Shown here piece after piece: positions 7,991-17,199 of a DNA stretch of 64,000 nt (positions are counted from its first letter, which is position 1; every line of letters begins with the position of its first letter). The stretch is from Roseivirga seohaensis (GTDB lineage Bacteria; Bacteroidota; Bacteroidia; Cytophagales; Cyclobacteriaceae): the NCBI RefSeq assembly GCF_001592945.1, contig NZ_LRPB01000005.1, forward strand, positions 1-64,000. The letters run 5' to 3'. The notes beneath the pieces were generated by a model. That model saw only the letters and a list, made by a program, of their open reading frames with translations. It did no database searches and was not told where the DNA came from. Both the position numbers and the translations under genes were made by a program.

Positions 7991-10134
7991 TAGGCTTTAT
8001 AGAAATCGGTGATTACGGTTTTGTCTACACCATTTGCATCAGCCAATTGCTGGCTTCTATAGGTGTTGGCTTTTATTAGAAAATGTTCTGCAGCATTGTA
8101 AAAGCTGTTGGCAAACTCTTTTGATGGTTCATTCTTGTTGATTTGGAGTACGAAATCTTCAAATGAAGGCTCAAATTGAAAAAGAGCTTTGTTTTGAAAG
8201 GTTTGATCGAAGCTCTGGAGAATGCCTATTTGTGTATTACAACTTACATCTTCACTAAGCAGTAGGGCCTTGGCCGCAATCACAAAGGCATTGTAACTAT
8301 TGTAAATAGCATCGGCATAAATGCCTTCATCTAAGCCTTCTTTAGACCAATCCAGTCTTTCTTTAGCTTCTTCAATTACCGTTTGAATTACGTCTAATGT
8401 TACACTAGCGCATTCGCCCACACCAATTTCCGGACTAAAGCTTTCTGATTTCCCCCAGTCCACATAGTCTGAAGCCTCGAGTGCTTGTACATCCGTCAAT
8501 GGCTTGAGCAAATGATAGAAATGCATTTTCCCTAAACGTTGATAGAAATCGTTAAAATATTCGCCTTCATTGGCTTTTTCTGCAAACTCATGAAGAATAA
8601 TAGATAAGGCCAAGGGGATTTTCTTAGTAGGTACTTTTATTATTTTTTCTGCAATAAAGCCTTCCCCGTTAGGGGAAATACCACCACCAATAACCACTTG
8701 CATAGCAGGAATAACAAGCGCACCATTTTTTATTGAACTTCCGTGGAAGCCAATGTTTGCTGCCATATGCTGACCACAGGCATTCATACAACCACTGATT
8801 TTGATTTTGATAAAGGATTCATCAATCAAATGTTTGAACTCATTGTTGAGCATGTGTTCGAGGGTTGTAGACAGGGCGGTGCTATTGGTAACAGCTAAAT
8901 TACAAGTGTCGGAACCGGGGCAAGAAGTAATGTCGTGTGTGGAATTGAATCCAGGTTTTGCTAGGCCGAGTTCAGTTAATTTTTGAAAGAAGAATGGTAG
9001 TAATTCTTTCCGAACATACTTAATAAGCAAACCTTGGTTTACAGTAACTCTAATGTCGTCTGCCGTATATTTTTGAACCAGCTTGGCCAATAGTTTGACG
9101 GTAGAAGAATGAATGTCTCCTAAAGAAACTCGTACCCAGATACCAAAGTAGTCTGATTGTTTTTGTGGAAATGCATTGGTGCGTTGCCAGTCTTCAAACT
9201 GTTGCCAGTTTTCTAAAGTTACCGGTGGAATCGAAGGGTTTTCAGGGAGAGTGATTTTTTCATAATCGTTATTCACCTCAAATGACTTTACCTTTAATGC
9301 TTTTTGCTCTTCGGCCACAAGCTTTAACAACTGATCAAAACCAATTTTCTTTACCAAAAACTTCATTCTGGCTTTGTTTCGATTGGTACGCTCGCCATAC
9401 CGATCGAATACTCTAATTACAGCTTCTGTAAACGGGATGAACTGATCGGCTGGTAAGAATTCATGTGCAGTTTGAGCAATCATAGATACGGCTCCTAATC
9501 CACCTCCAAGCACTACTTTAAAGCCTTTGATACTTTGACCGTTTTCTTCCTTCAGTTTAGGTATGAACCCTATATCATGAAAATAAGTATAAGCAGAGTC
9601 TTTGTCATCTGATGCAAAGGCAATTTTGAATTTCCTTCCCATATCTTGGCAAATGGGGTTTCTAAGGAAATAATGGGTTAACTCATGGGCATATGCCGTA
9701 ACATCAAACGGTTCGTTTGGATTGATGCCTGCGTCTGGCGATGCAGTTACATTTCTAACTGTGTTACCGCAAGCACCACGCAATGTAATTTGCTCTTCTT
9801 CTAATTCAGCCCATAGGGCAGGAGAATCCTGCATTTTAACAAAGTGCAGTTGAATATCCTGACGCGTGGTTAAGTGTAAATTACCCGTTGCGTATTTATC
9901 AGATACCTCAGCAATCTTAACCAGTTGATTTGAGGTTACTTTTCCATATGGAAGTTTAATGCGCACCATTTGAACACCAGGTTGGCGTTGGCCATAAACG
10001 CCTCGCGTTAAACGAAAGAGTTTGAATTTGTCTTCTTCAATTTTGCCTTGTTGAAACCTTTCAATCTTTGCTTTGAGCTCAAGGATGTCTCTTTTGGCGG
10101 CTTTGCTTACTTGTGTAGAAATGTTCAGATCCAT
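7990..10134 (-). CDS. Siroheme-dependent sulfite/nitrite reductase with C-terminal HEPN-like domain
   Basis: 714 aa. Residues about 20-560 are a ferredoxin-type sulfite/nitrite reductase with duplicated ferrodoxin-like halves; the [4Fe-4S]/siroheme ligands are Cys405 and Cys411 (CPGSDTC) and Cys449 and Cys453 (CMNAC). The last 150 residues form an all-helical extension resembling the HEPN-like domain found on this enzyme in Bacteroidota. The frame extends upstream 21 codons, but MDLNISTQ at 10134 is the likely start. It begins an operon with cobA, the precorrin-2 dehydrogenase and a rhodanese. Sulfite versus nitrite as substrate cannot be decided by motif; the nearby metZ and absent nitrate genes favour sulfite. 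Confidence 0.85.
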   Translation of the reverse strand: MDLNISTQVSKAAKRDILELKAKIERFQQGKIEEDKFKLFRLTRGVYGQRQPGVQMVRIKLPYGKVTSNQLVKIAEVSDKYATGNLHLTTRQDIQLHFVKMQDSPALWAELEEEQITLRGACGNTVRNVTASPDAGINPNEPFDVTAYAHELTHYFLRNPICQDMGRKFKIAFASDDKDSAYTYFHDIGFIPKLKEENGQSIKGFKVVLGGGLGAVSMIAQTAHEFLPADQFIPFTEAVIRVFDRYGERTNRNKARMKFLVKKIGFDQLLKLVAEEQKALKVKSFEVNNDYEKITLPENPSIPPVTLENWQQFEDWQRTNAFPQKQSDYFGIWVRVSLGDIHSSTVKLLAKLVQKYTADDIRVTVNQGLLIKYVRKELLPFFFQKLTELGLAKPGFNSTHDITSCPGSDTCNLAVTNSTALSTTLEHMLNNEFKHLIDESFIKIKISGCMNACGQHMAANIGFHGSSIKNGALVIPAMQVVIGGGISPNGEGFIAEKIIKVPTKKIPLALSIILHEFAEKANEGEYFNDFYQRLGKMHFYHLLKPLTDVQALEASDYVDWGKSESFSPEIGVGECASVTLDVIQTVIEEAKERLDWSKEGLDEGIYADAIYNSYNAFVIAAKALLLSEDVSCNTQIGILQSFDQTFQNKALFQFEPSFEDFVLQINKNEPSKEFANSFYNAAEHFLIKANTYRSQQLADANGVDKTVITDFYKA

Positions 10135-10188
10135 ACTTTGAGTTTTAGTGATTTGATTTCTGGTGCAAAGAAAAAGAAAGAATATAAA

Positions 10189-10207
10189 ATCTACCAAATT
10201 AGTAGGG
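10189..10207. promoter_or_regulatory. Palindromic operator candidate upstream of sulfite reductase
   Basis: The 15-bp core at 10191-10205 reads CTACTAATTTGGTAG on the minus strand: CTAC and GTAG arms around an A/T core, 12 of 14 paired positions symmetric. It lies about 60 bases upstream of the reductase start, where a -33 element would be. The form resembles sites of Rrf2-family regulators of sulfur metabolism, from general knowledge; no Rrf2 gene is in the window. Confidence 0.4.
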
Positions 10208-10299
10208 TAATAATTTTCAAAAGATTTTAATAGAAGAAGGAGGGTTTAGGTTTTGAGATAAGAAAACGGTGTGCGAAGCTATTGATTAGCTAGTTTGAG

Positions 10300-10710
10300 T
10301 TACTTACTAAAGTATTTCTCACGAATCTCTTCTAAGTACTCAGTGGTGAGTGGCTTGCTGGTGAATTCGCTTACTTCGTTTATTTCGTTCGCTTTTTTAA
10401 TATATTCTGGATTTTTAGAAGTAGACAGCATAACCACTATGATTCTTTCGTTTTCAGGTTTGTCCAGCTTTGCATAAGCTTCTAAAAACTCCCACCCATC
10501 CATTCTAGGCATGTTAATATCAAGAAAAATCAAATCTGGCGATGGGTTTTCTCCTTTCAAACTTAATTGAAGGTATTCTAAAGCCTCTTGTCCTCCGGTA
10601 ACCGATACTATTTCTTCTGCAAATTCAGATCTTTCTATCACGATTTTATGATAGAAATTATCAGCCTCGTTGTCGTCAACTAATAATACGCAGGGGATTT
10701 TCTTTTTCAT
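10300..10710 (-). CDS. Single-domain (CheY-like) response regulator
   Basis: 136 aa receiver domain with no output domain. Acidic pocket VDDNEAD (residues 11-17), phosphoacceptor Asp64 in FLDINMP, the conserved STSK (Thr/Ser then Lys) and a final alpha helix. Proteins of this kind, following a PAS kinase and with the extended MDGWEFLEAY motif, are common in Bacteroidota. It starts six bases behind the stop of the histidine kinase gene and is surely its partner or a phosphate sink for it. Confidence 0.92.
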   Translation of the reverse strand: MKKKIPCVLLVDDNEADNFYHKIVIERSEFAEEIVSVTGGQEALEYLQLSLKGENPSPDLIFLDINMPRMDGWEFLEAYAKLDKPENERIIVVMLSTSKNPEYIKKANEINEVSEFTSKPLTTEYLEEIREKYFSK

Positions 10711-10716
10711 AATTAA

Positions 10717-12960
10717 TTAATTTGGAATAGAAAAATAGAATGTACTACCTTGATTGGGTTGAGAATCGACCCATATTTTGCCACCATGTAATTCTGCAAT
10801 TTTCCGACACCGGGCTAATCCAATCCCTGTTCCTTCATAAGTGTCATGATTATGAAGCCGTTGAAAAATCACAAATATCTTCTCTTTATATTTTTCATCA
10901 ATGCCAATTCCATTATCCTTTATAGCAAAAGTATATTGATTAGTTTCTTTCTCTACAGAAATATCAATTTCGGGAGTGGTATCGGGCTTGCAGTATTTAA
11001 TGGAGTTAGATATTAGGTTTTGAAAAAGAGATCGTAACTCGTGTCCATAACCTTTAACTTGTACTAGTTTGTTAATTTTAAGTTTGACTTTCTTTTTTTC
11101 CAGCTGGGCAGATAAATCAACCTTAACTTGATCCAATATATGATTACAGTCAATAAGTGTTGGTTCCTTTTCGTATTTCCCAATGCTTGTATACTCTAAT
11201 AATGCATGCAGCAAGTCTTGCATTCGCTCTACCGAACGCGTGATATAGCTTAGGTATAGATTTGAATTTGCATCTAATTTATCTTGGTATTTCCAATTGA
11301 GCAGTTCAACATAGTTTGCCACAGTTCGAAGAGGTTCTTGTAAATCGTGTGATGCGATGTATGCAAACTGATTCAACTCTTTATTTTTCTGTTCTAATAA
11401 CTGAAGGTGGTGTTGGATGGATAATTCAGTTTTTTTACGTTCGGTAATGTCTTGGAATGTACCCGTTACTTTTGTGGTTTTTCCGTTTTTTGTAATAGGC
11501 CTACCAATTGCACGAACCCATAATTGTTTACCTGTTGCTGTTATAAATTTAACTTCTAGATCAAATGGCTCTTTTAGGTCAATGGCCTTTTGAACAGCTT
11601 TTTCAATTTTAGACCGATCATCAGGATGATAATATTTAATTCCTTCTGCTAAGTTTGGTTGTTGACCGGGGTCTAGTTCATAAATAAAATATGTTTCATC
11701 TGTCCAATCAATTTGCAATGTGTTAACGTCTAATTCCCAACCGCCAATCTTTGCTGTTTCACTCATGTTGGCTAATAATGCCTCATTTTTTCTGAGGCCT
11801 TCTTCGGCCATCCTTTGTTTGGTAATGTCATAAACAATGCCTTCGCGAAACATTACTTTTCCAGCAGTATTGCGTCTTATGTAGGTGGTATCAAGCACCC
11901 ATTTTGTTTCCCCATTTTTTGTAATAAGCCTATAAGGCTCATGATGATACATGTTATTTATGTTACTTGAATTGGCTTGTAATACCTCAAAACTGACACG
12001 TTCTCGATCTTCTGGATGTATGATGTCATCATAACTAATCCGTTTGTTTAAAAAATCCTCAGTTGAGTATCCGGTAAGTTCCAAAACATTATTTGACACA
12101 AAATCGACAGGAAGGTCTTGAATGTTTTTCCATCTAAAAACAACTGCTGGACTGCGGTTGATTATGTTATAGGCATATCTAAGGGCAGCTTGCGCTTCTT
12201 TCCTCTCTGTTATGTCTTGCATTGTGCCAATCGACCCAATAAAGTTGTTGTCCTTATCATACTTTGCTTCTGCTGTTAATTCAAGGTGTAGCCACTTTCC
12301 GCTAGAATGTTTTGCTCTAAACTCAAATTGAGTTTTTGTTTCATTAGAAAGAGACTCCACTAATTTATCAAATGAAGGTTGATCATTCGGATGTAACAAG
12401 CTATAAAAGCTATCTCTTTGGGGTTTGAAGTTGTTAGGACTTAACCCAAATAATGCAAACAACTCGTTTGACCACCATATCTCATTCATACTAGTGTCGA
12501 AACTTCCGATCTTGGCAATTTTTTGGGCTTGATTAAGGTTGAACTCAGTGTCTTTTTGTGAGTTTCTGTTTAGAGAATTGAGTGTTTTTAACTTGCTTTC
12601 TGTGATGTCGATCTGAACAATAGTGTAATGTTCAATTTTTCCTTGATTGTTTTTAGTAGGAACAATAGAGGCTTGTGTCCAAAAATAGGTTCCGTTTTTT
12701 TTTCTGTTTTTCAGTTCTCCTTTCCATGCGTGGTGAGAAGAGATTTGACTTTCGATGGTTGAAATGAGGTTGTGATTTTCACCCAATAATTCTTTTCTAC
12801 TGTAATCAGAGATGTTACAGAAGTTGTCGTTTACAAAAGTGAAGTTGCCTTTCGTATCAACAACAGATATAATGGAAGCCTGGTTTAACGCCTCGAGAAG
12901 TGTGTTTTGCCCTTTACTAGTATTCGCTAGTTCATGTATGTCTTCGGATTTTAAATTCAC
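10717..12960 (-). CDS. Multi-PAS sensor histidine kinase
   Basis: 747 aa soluble-looking kinase without membrane spans or signal peptide. Four PAS/PAC units can be followed (about 15-135, 145-255, 260-385 and 390-510); each ends in the PAC-type phrase ..DITE(R/S)K or ..DITKQR. A HisKA dimerisation domain follows with phospho-His538 in ASHDLQEPLR, then a HATPase domain with N box LISNSIKYC, G1 DNGIGI and G2 GTGIGLAR. The SHDLQEPLR variant is the bacteriophytochrome-like H box. It probably senses an intracellular redox or small-molecule signal. The single-domain response regulator gene follows immediately. Confidence 0.92.
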   Translation of the reverse strand: MNLKSEDIHELANTSKGQNTLLEALNQASIISVVDTKGNFTFVNDNFCNISDYSRKELLGENHNLISTIESQISSHHAWKGELKNRKKNGTYFWTQASIVPTKNNQGKIEHYTIVQIDITESKLKTLNSLNRNSQKDTEFNLNQAQKIAKIGSFDTSMNEIWWSNELFALFGLSPNNFKPQRDSFYSLLHPNDQPSFDKLVESLSNETKTQFEFRAKHSSGKWLHLELTAEAKYDKDNNFIGSIGTMQDITERKEAQAALRYAYNIINRSPAVVFRWKNIQDLPVDFVSNNVLELTGYSTEDFLNKRISYDDIIHPEDRERVSFEVLQANSSNINNMYHHEPYRLITKNGETKWVLDTTYIRRNTAGKVMFREGIVYDITKQRMAEEGLRKNEALLANMSETAKIGGWELDVNTLQIDWTDETYFIYELDPGQQPNLAEGIKYYHPDDRSKIEKAVQKAIDLKEPFDLEVKFITATGKQLWVRAIGRPITKNGKTTKVTGTFQDITERKKTELSIQHHLQLLEQKNKELNQFAYIASHDLQEPLRTVANYVELLNWKYQDKLDANSNLYLSYITRSVERMQDLLHALLEYTSIGKYEKEPTLIDCNHILDQVKVDLSAQLEKKKVKLKINKLVQVKGYGHELRSLFQNLISNSIKYCKPDTTPEIDISVEKETNQYTFAIKDNGIGIDEKYKEKIFVIFQRLHNHDTYEGTGIGLARCRKIAELHGGKIWVDSQPNQGSTFYFSIPN

Positions 12961-13171
12961 TTTTTATAAATTCTTACCTCATTTTGTTATGAATTATTTT
13001 AAGATAACTGCTTTTGCTTAATTGTTTAAGCATATGATAAGATACTTAATTATATACTAAATGCCATATTTGGTTTACTTTATATAGAAATTAAAATAGC
13101 GAAATTTTCTGATCTATTGGTAAATGTATGAGCTGTGAAACTATGTGAAATTGATTTTTCAGCTTAAAGGG

Positions 13172-13208
13172 CAATAAAAAAACCTCAACCATTTCTGATT
13201 GAGGTTTT
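13172..13208 (-). terminator. Intrinsic terminator of the E2 gene
   Basis: Ten-bp perfect stem (13179-13188 with 13199-13208) and loop of ten bases; on the minus strand it is followed by a run of seven T. It sits 21 bases behind the stop of the dihydrolipoamide acyltransferase gene. Confidence 0.88.
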
Positions 13209-13228
13209 AGGGTTGATTTTCTAGAATA

Positions 13229-14533
13229 TTATAGGGTTTGTTTTAGATCAAATTTCTCTAAATAATCAGCTACTCTTCTTACCACCATTCCACCTAAAGA
13301 ACCATCTACAACTCTGTGGTCGTAAGAATGTGAAAGGAACATTTTATGACGAATCGCGATTGCATCGCCCGAAGGTGTTTCAATTACTGCTGGTTTTTTA
13401 ACCACTGCACCTAAAGCCATAATTGCTACTTGAGGTTGCATGATAATTGGAGTTCCCATTACGTTACCGAATGAACCCACGTTTGAAACGGTAAAAGTAC
13501 CGCCTTGCAAATCATCTGGTGTCAATTTGTTTTCACGTGCTTTTTTAGCCAAGGCATTTACCTTTTTAGTAAGCCCAGTTAAGTTGTATTGGTCGGCTCG
13601 GTGAATTACAGGAACGATAAGGTTACCACTAGGTAAGGCTACAGCTAAACCAATATTGATGTCTTTTTTCTTAATGATTCTAGTGCCGTCTACCTGAATA
13701 TTGATCATTGGGTAGTCTTTTATGGCTTTTACAATGGCCTCAATAAAGATTGGAGTGAAGGTAATTGGCTCACCTTCTCTTTCCATAAAGCCATTTTTCA
13801 CCTTGTTTCTCCAAGCAACTACATTCGATACATCTGCCTCAACAAAAGAAGTAACGTGAGGAGAAATGCGTTTAGAATCTACCATTCGCTCGGCAATCAT
13901 CTTACGCATTCTGTCCATTTCTATGATTTCATCTTCACCTGAAATCGAAACTGGCATTTGCTTTGGAGCCGACTGCACTGGCGCAGACGGTGTTGTTTGC
14001 GTTTGAGTTGGAGCTGCTGCTACACCACCTTGTGGCCTGTTTTTAACGTAGGCCAAAATATCTTTTTTAGTTACTCGGTCTTCTCTGCCAGTACCTGGAA
14101 CTCTTTCCAATTCACTCATAGAAATGCCTTCTTCACGGGCAATGTTCATTACCAAAGGTGAATAAAACCTATCACCAGCGGGTTTATCTAATACAACCGC
14201 TTGATTGTTGGATGTGACTTCTGCAGGTTTTTCACTTGCTGTAGTAACTTTAGGGGCTGCAGCAGCTGGTGTAGTATCACCACCAGCAGATGCTTCTGTT
14301 TCTATTCGGGCAATTGGAGCTCCGACAGCAACTACATCGCCTTCTTTTACTAATATTTCTTTTAAAACACCTGCGTGAATGGCAGGGACTTCAGTGTCAA
14401 CCTTGTCTGTGGCTACCTCCAATACAGACTCATCGGCTTCAATTGTGTCGCCCTCCTGTTTTAGCCAAGTCAAGACCGTGCCTTCCATTATACTCTCGCC
14501 CATTTTAGGCATCACCATTTCTACAAGTGCCAT
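13229..14533 (-). CDS. 2-oxoacid dehydrogenase E2 (dihydrolipoamide acyltransferase)
   Basis: 434 aa. An N-terminal lipoyl domain (1-80) carries the lipoylated Lys44 in ATDKVD; an Ala/Pro/Thr-rich linker follows; a peripheral E1/E3-binding domain at about 123-165 (FYSPLVMNIAREEG); another flexible linker; and the catalytic acyltransferase domain (205-430) with the active-site motif SYDHRVVDGS. The single lipoyl domain and the sequence style fit the branched-chain or general 2-oxoacid complexes of Bacteroidota rather than SucB. No E1 or E3 is adjacent; the fused E1 at 59700-61799 is the probable partner. A good promoter lies 44-73 bases upstream and a strong terminator follows. Confidence 0.9.
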   Translation of the reverse strand: MALVEMVMPKMGESIMEGTVLTWLKQEGDTIEADESVLEVATDKVDTEVPAIHAGVLKEILVKEGDVVAVGAPIARIETEASAGGDTTPAAAAPKVTTASEKPAEVTSNNQAVVLDKPAGDRFYSPLVMNIAREEGISMSELERVPGTGREDRVTKKDILAYVKNRPQGGVAAAPTQTQTTPSAPVQSAPKQMPVSISGEDEIIEMDRMRKMIAERMVDSKRISPHVTSFVEADVSNVVAWRNKVKNGFMEREGEPITFTPIFIEAIVKAIKDYPMINIQVDGTRIIKKKDINIGLAVALPSGNLIVPVIHRADQYNLTGLTKKVNALAKKARENKLTPDDLQGGTFTVSNVGSFGNVMGTPIIMQPQVAIMALGAVVKKPAVIETPSGDAIAIRHKMFLSHSYDHRVVDGSLGGMVVRRVADYLEKFDLKQTL

Positions 14534-14576
14534 ATTCTTATGTTCTTAGAGATTAAAAACGTTCGCATTAAAAATA

Positions 14577-14606
14577 CAAAAATAGCATTAAACCAAATAT
14601 TATCAA
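14577..14606 (-). promoter_or_regulatory. Bacteroidota-type promoter of the E2 gene
   Basis: On the minus strand, TTG (14606-14604), 19 bases, then TATTTTTG (14584-14577), an exact match to the phylum's TTG-N19-TAnnTTTG housekeeping pattern. Predicted start of transcription near 14571, giving a leader of about 38 bases before the ATG at 14533. Confidence 0.7.
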
Positions 14607-14613
14607 TGTTCTA

Positions 14614-15858
14614 TTAATTTAAACTTTTTCTAACCAAATTTAATACTGTTATTTCTGTTAATTCAATATTTAATATCCTATTCTGTGTTAATTGAAGTCG
14701 TTTGGTTATGGTTTGTTTGCCATCTGCAAAGGCAATCCATACCGTTCCTACTGGTTTTTCTTCAGAACCACCGCCTGGTCCGGCAATTCCACTGCTAGCT
14801 ACACCAATGTCTGAGTTAAATTTTTCTCTAACCCTCTCGGCCATTTCTTTAACACATTCTTCGCTTACCGCACCATGTTTTTCAAGTGTGGAAGCCTTCA
14901 CACCTAACACATCAATCTTAAATTGGTTGTGGTAAGGTACAATTCCGCCCTGAAAGTAAGTAGATGATCCGGGAATTTGAGTGATTTTATGTTGAATAAA
15001 TCCACCCGAACAACTTTCTGCTAGCGCAATTGTTTTCTTTTGGGCCAGAAGAAGTTGGCCTACGGCTTCTTCTAAGCTTGTTTCGTCATAGCCGTAGATG
15101 TATTTACCGCCTAGAGGAATAAATGCTTCAATCAGTTGTTGTACATCTTTTTCCAGTTGGCTGCGGTCGTCACCAAAGGCAGTTAGCCTTAATTTTACAT
15201 GACCAACACTCGGAAGATAGGCCAAGCGAATATGATGGGGGAGGGCTTTTTCCCAATCTTTTATTTTATCTGCTAAAAAGGATTCACCGATTCCTACCGT
15301 TCTAATTACCTTATGGTAAATTACTGGGGTTTGAAAGAAAGTACGAACCTTCGGAATAATGAATTCCTTCATTACATTTTTCATCTCATGAGGCACCCCG
15401 GGCATGGAAACAAATATTTTACCGTTCCGCTCATACCATGTGCAAGGTGCAGTGCCCAAAGAGTTATGGATCACCTCGGCAATTTCAGGAACTAGCGCCT
15501 GCCTTCTATTCATCTCTGTAAAATCCCTTCCTCGTTTTTCGAAGAAGTCTTTCACGTGTGCCAAAACACTAGCGTTTTCTACAATTTTGCAACCAAAATA
15601 TTTGGCCAGACTGGGCATAGTAAGGTCGTCATTAGTTGGGCCTAAACCGCCTGTAATTAACACCAAATCTGCTCGGCTTTCGGCTTCTGTAAATGCATGC
15701 AGAATATCTGGTTCATTGTCGCCAACCGTAGTTTTTCTCACTACTCTAATTCCAAGCAGATCGAGTTCAGCACTCATCCATTGGGCGTTAGTGTCTAAAA
15801 TTTGACCAAAGAGAATTTCATCTCCAATGGTCAGGATTTCCGCAGTTACGTTTTTCAT
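14614..15858 (-). CDS. cinA: CinA-family nicotinamide-nucleotide amidase
   Basis: 414 aa, full-length two-domain CinA. Residues 1-170 are the MoCF-like/COG1058 domain (EILTIGDEIL.G...DTNA, TGGLGPTNDD), and residues about 255-414 the CinA-C amidohydrolase (AESCSGGFI, SSGIAGPGGGSEEKPVGTVW). The C-terminal domain deamidates NMN in pyridine-nucleotide recycling; the N-terminal domain has been linked to ADP-ribose pyrophosphatase activity. It lies seven bases behind metZ on the same strand and is followed by E2, an order often seen in this phylum. Confidence 0.93.
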   Translation of the reverse strand: MKNVTAEILTIGDEILFGQILDTNAQWMSAELDLLGIRVVRKTTVGDNEPDILHAFTEAESRADLVLITGGLGPTNDDLTMPSLAKYFGCKIVENASVLAHVKDFFEKRGRDFTEMNRRQALVPEIAEVIHNSLGTAPCTWYERNGKIFVSMPGVPHEMKNVMKEFIIPKVRTFFQTPVIYHKVIRTVGIGESFLADKIKDWEKALPHHIRLAYLPSVGHVKLRLTAFGDDRSQLEKDVQQLIEAFIPLGGKYIYGYDETSLEEAVGQLLLAQKKTIALAESCSGGFIQHKITQIPGSSTYFQGGIVPYHNQFKIDVLGVKASTLEKHGAVSEECVKEMAERVREKFNSDIGVASSGIAGPGGGSEEKPVGTVWIAFADGKQTITKRLQLTQNRILNIELTEITVLNLVRKSLN

Positions 15859-15865
15859 ATGGAAA

Positions 15866-17047
15866 TTATTGGGCGGCTTTTAAGGCTTGCTCAATGTCGG
15901 TTATAATATCTGTAATATGCTCTAAACCTACTGAAACCCTAATCAGTTCCGGAGTTATTCCCACTTTTATTCTCTCTTCTTCCGAGAGCTTTGCGTGTGT
16001 GGTAGAAGAAGGGTGAGTTACAATGGTTCGGCTGTCGCCTAAATTCGCAGTAAGGGAACAGATTTTAATGTTGTTCAAAAATGTTCTTCCGCTTTCTAGG
16101 CCTCCTTTAATGCCAAATGCTACCATTGCTCCACCAGCCTTCATTTGCTTTTTAGCCACTTCATACATAGGGTGTGATTTTAGAAAGGGATATTTAACCC
16201 ATTCTACAAATTCTGAATTTTCGAGAAATTCAGCCAGCTTGAGTGCATTTTCAGAATGGCGATCCATGCGTACAGCCAAGGTTTCTAAGCTTTTAGAAAT
16301 TACCCAAGCATTAAAGGCAGAAAGGGCAGGGCCAGTACTTCTACTAAAGGCATAGATTTCATCAATCAATTCTTTTTTACCAACCGTAATTCCACCCATT
16401 ACACGGCCTTGTCCATCCATGAATTTGGTGGCCGAATGAATTACTAAGTCGGCACCATATTGAATGGGCTGTTGTAGGTAAGGAGTAGCAAAGCAATTGT
16501 CGACCACTAAAATGAGATTGTGCTTTTTTGCAAAATGCCCCAACCATTCCAAATCAATAATATCTACAGCTGGGTTTGTTGGGGTTTCTACATATAAAAT
16601 TTTGCTATTGGGTTGAACCGCATTGTCCCAATCGCTGGTATTGTCAATGTCCACATAAGTGGTGTCGATATTCCATTTGGGTAATATTTTACCGAAAACA
16701 GTATGGGTTGAACCAAAAATGGATCGACAAGAAATAATATGGTCGCCCGAAGAAAGTAAGGCAGCGAATGTAGAGAAAATGGCAGCCATTCCTGAAGCAA
16801 AAGCGTAACCAGCTTCTGCCTTTTCCATTTTGCAGACCTTGTCTACTAGTTCTTGTAGGTTTGGGTTGCTGAAGCGACTGTAGATGTTCTTATCATTTTC
16901 ACCAGCAAAAGCCGCACGCATTTCTTCAGCGTCTTCATAAGTGAAGCTAGAAGTAAGGTACATAGGAGTAGAATGCTCCTGCGCATGTGTGCCTTCAATC
17001 TGAGTGCGAATGGCCTCGGTTTCGAAATGTTTTTGCTTCTCTTTCAT
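15866..17047 (-). CDS. metZ: O-succinylhomoserine sulfhydrylase (MetZ-type PLP enzyme)
   Basis: 393 aa member of the Cys/Met-metabolism PLP family. The PLP Schiff-base lysine is Lys208 in HSATKFMDGQGRVMGG; the DGQGR version and the STGPALSAFNAW segment point to the MetZ branch rather than cystathionine gamma-synthase or lyase. It would condense O-acyl (succinyl) homoserine with sulfide to homocysteine, using sulfide from the reductase encoded at 7990. Cystathionine gamma-synthase is the main alternative. A -7 box TATATTTG lies just upstream, and cinA follows after seven bases. Confidence 0.85.
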   Translation of the reverse strand: MKEKQKHFETEAIRTQIEGTHAQEHSTPMYLTSSFTYEDAEEMRAAFAGENDKNIYSRFSNPNLQELVDKVCKMEKAEAGYAFASGMAAIFSTFAALLSSGDHIISCRSIFGSTHTVFGKILPKWNIDTTYVDIDNTSDWDNAVQPNSKILYVETPTNPAVDIIDLEWLGHFAKKHNLILVVDNCFATPYLQQPIQYGADLVIHSATKFMDGQGRVMGGITVGKKELIDEIYAFSRSTGPALSAFNAWVISKSLETLAVRMDRHSENALKLAEFLENSEFVEWVKYPFLKSHPMYEVAKKQMKAGGAMVAFGIKGGLESGRTFLNNIKICSLTANLGDSRTIVTHPSSTTHAKLSEEERIKVGITPELIRVSVGLEHITDIITDIEQALKAAQ

Positions 17048-17064
17048 TCAAATTATTTCTTGCC

Positions 17065-17072
17065 CAAATATA
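17065..17072 (-). promoter_or_regulatory. -7 promoter element of metZ-cinA
   Basis: TATATTTG on the minus strand, an exact TAnnTTTG box 18 bases before the metZ ATG. The -33 position, 19 bases further upstream, reads TTTTT rather than TTTG, so the promoter is only half-consensus. The resulting leader would be about ten bases. Confidence 0.5.
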
Positions 17073-17199
17073 CATTCCGAAACAGCTAGAGAAAAAGGAT
17101 TCCTATCATTCTTGAACAAGTATACTAATAGGGTAAGCCATCTGACTTTGGAAATCTGTAAATTCGTGAACTTTACGGCAGAATTTAATCAATCTGAAA

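Noticed and set aside
15866-17199. SAM riboswitch upstream of metZ
   Set aside because: The space between metZ and the divergent lipoprotein gene holds a -7 promoter box about ten bases from the metZ transcript start; there is no room or conserved core for a riboswitch.
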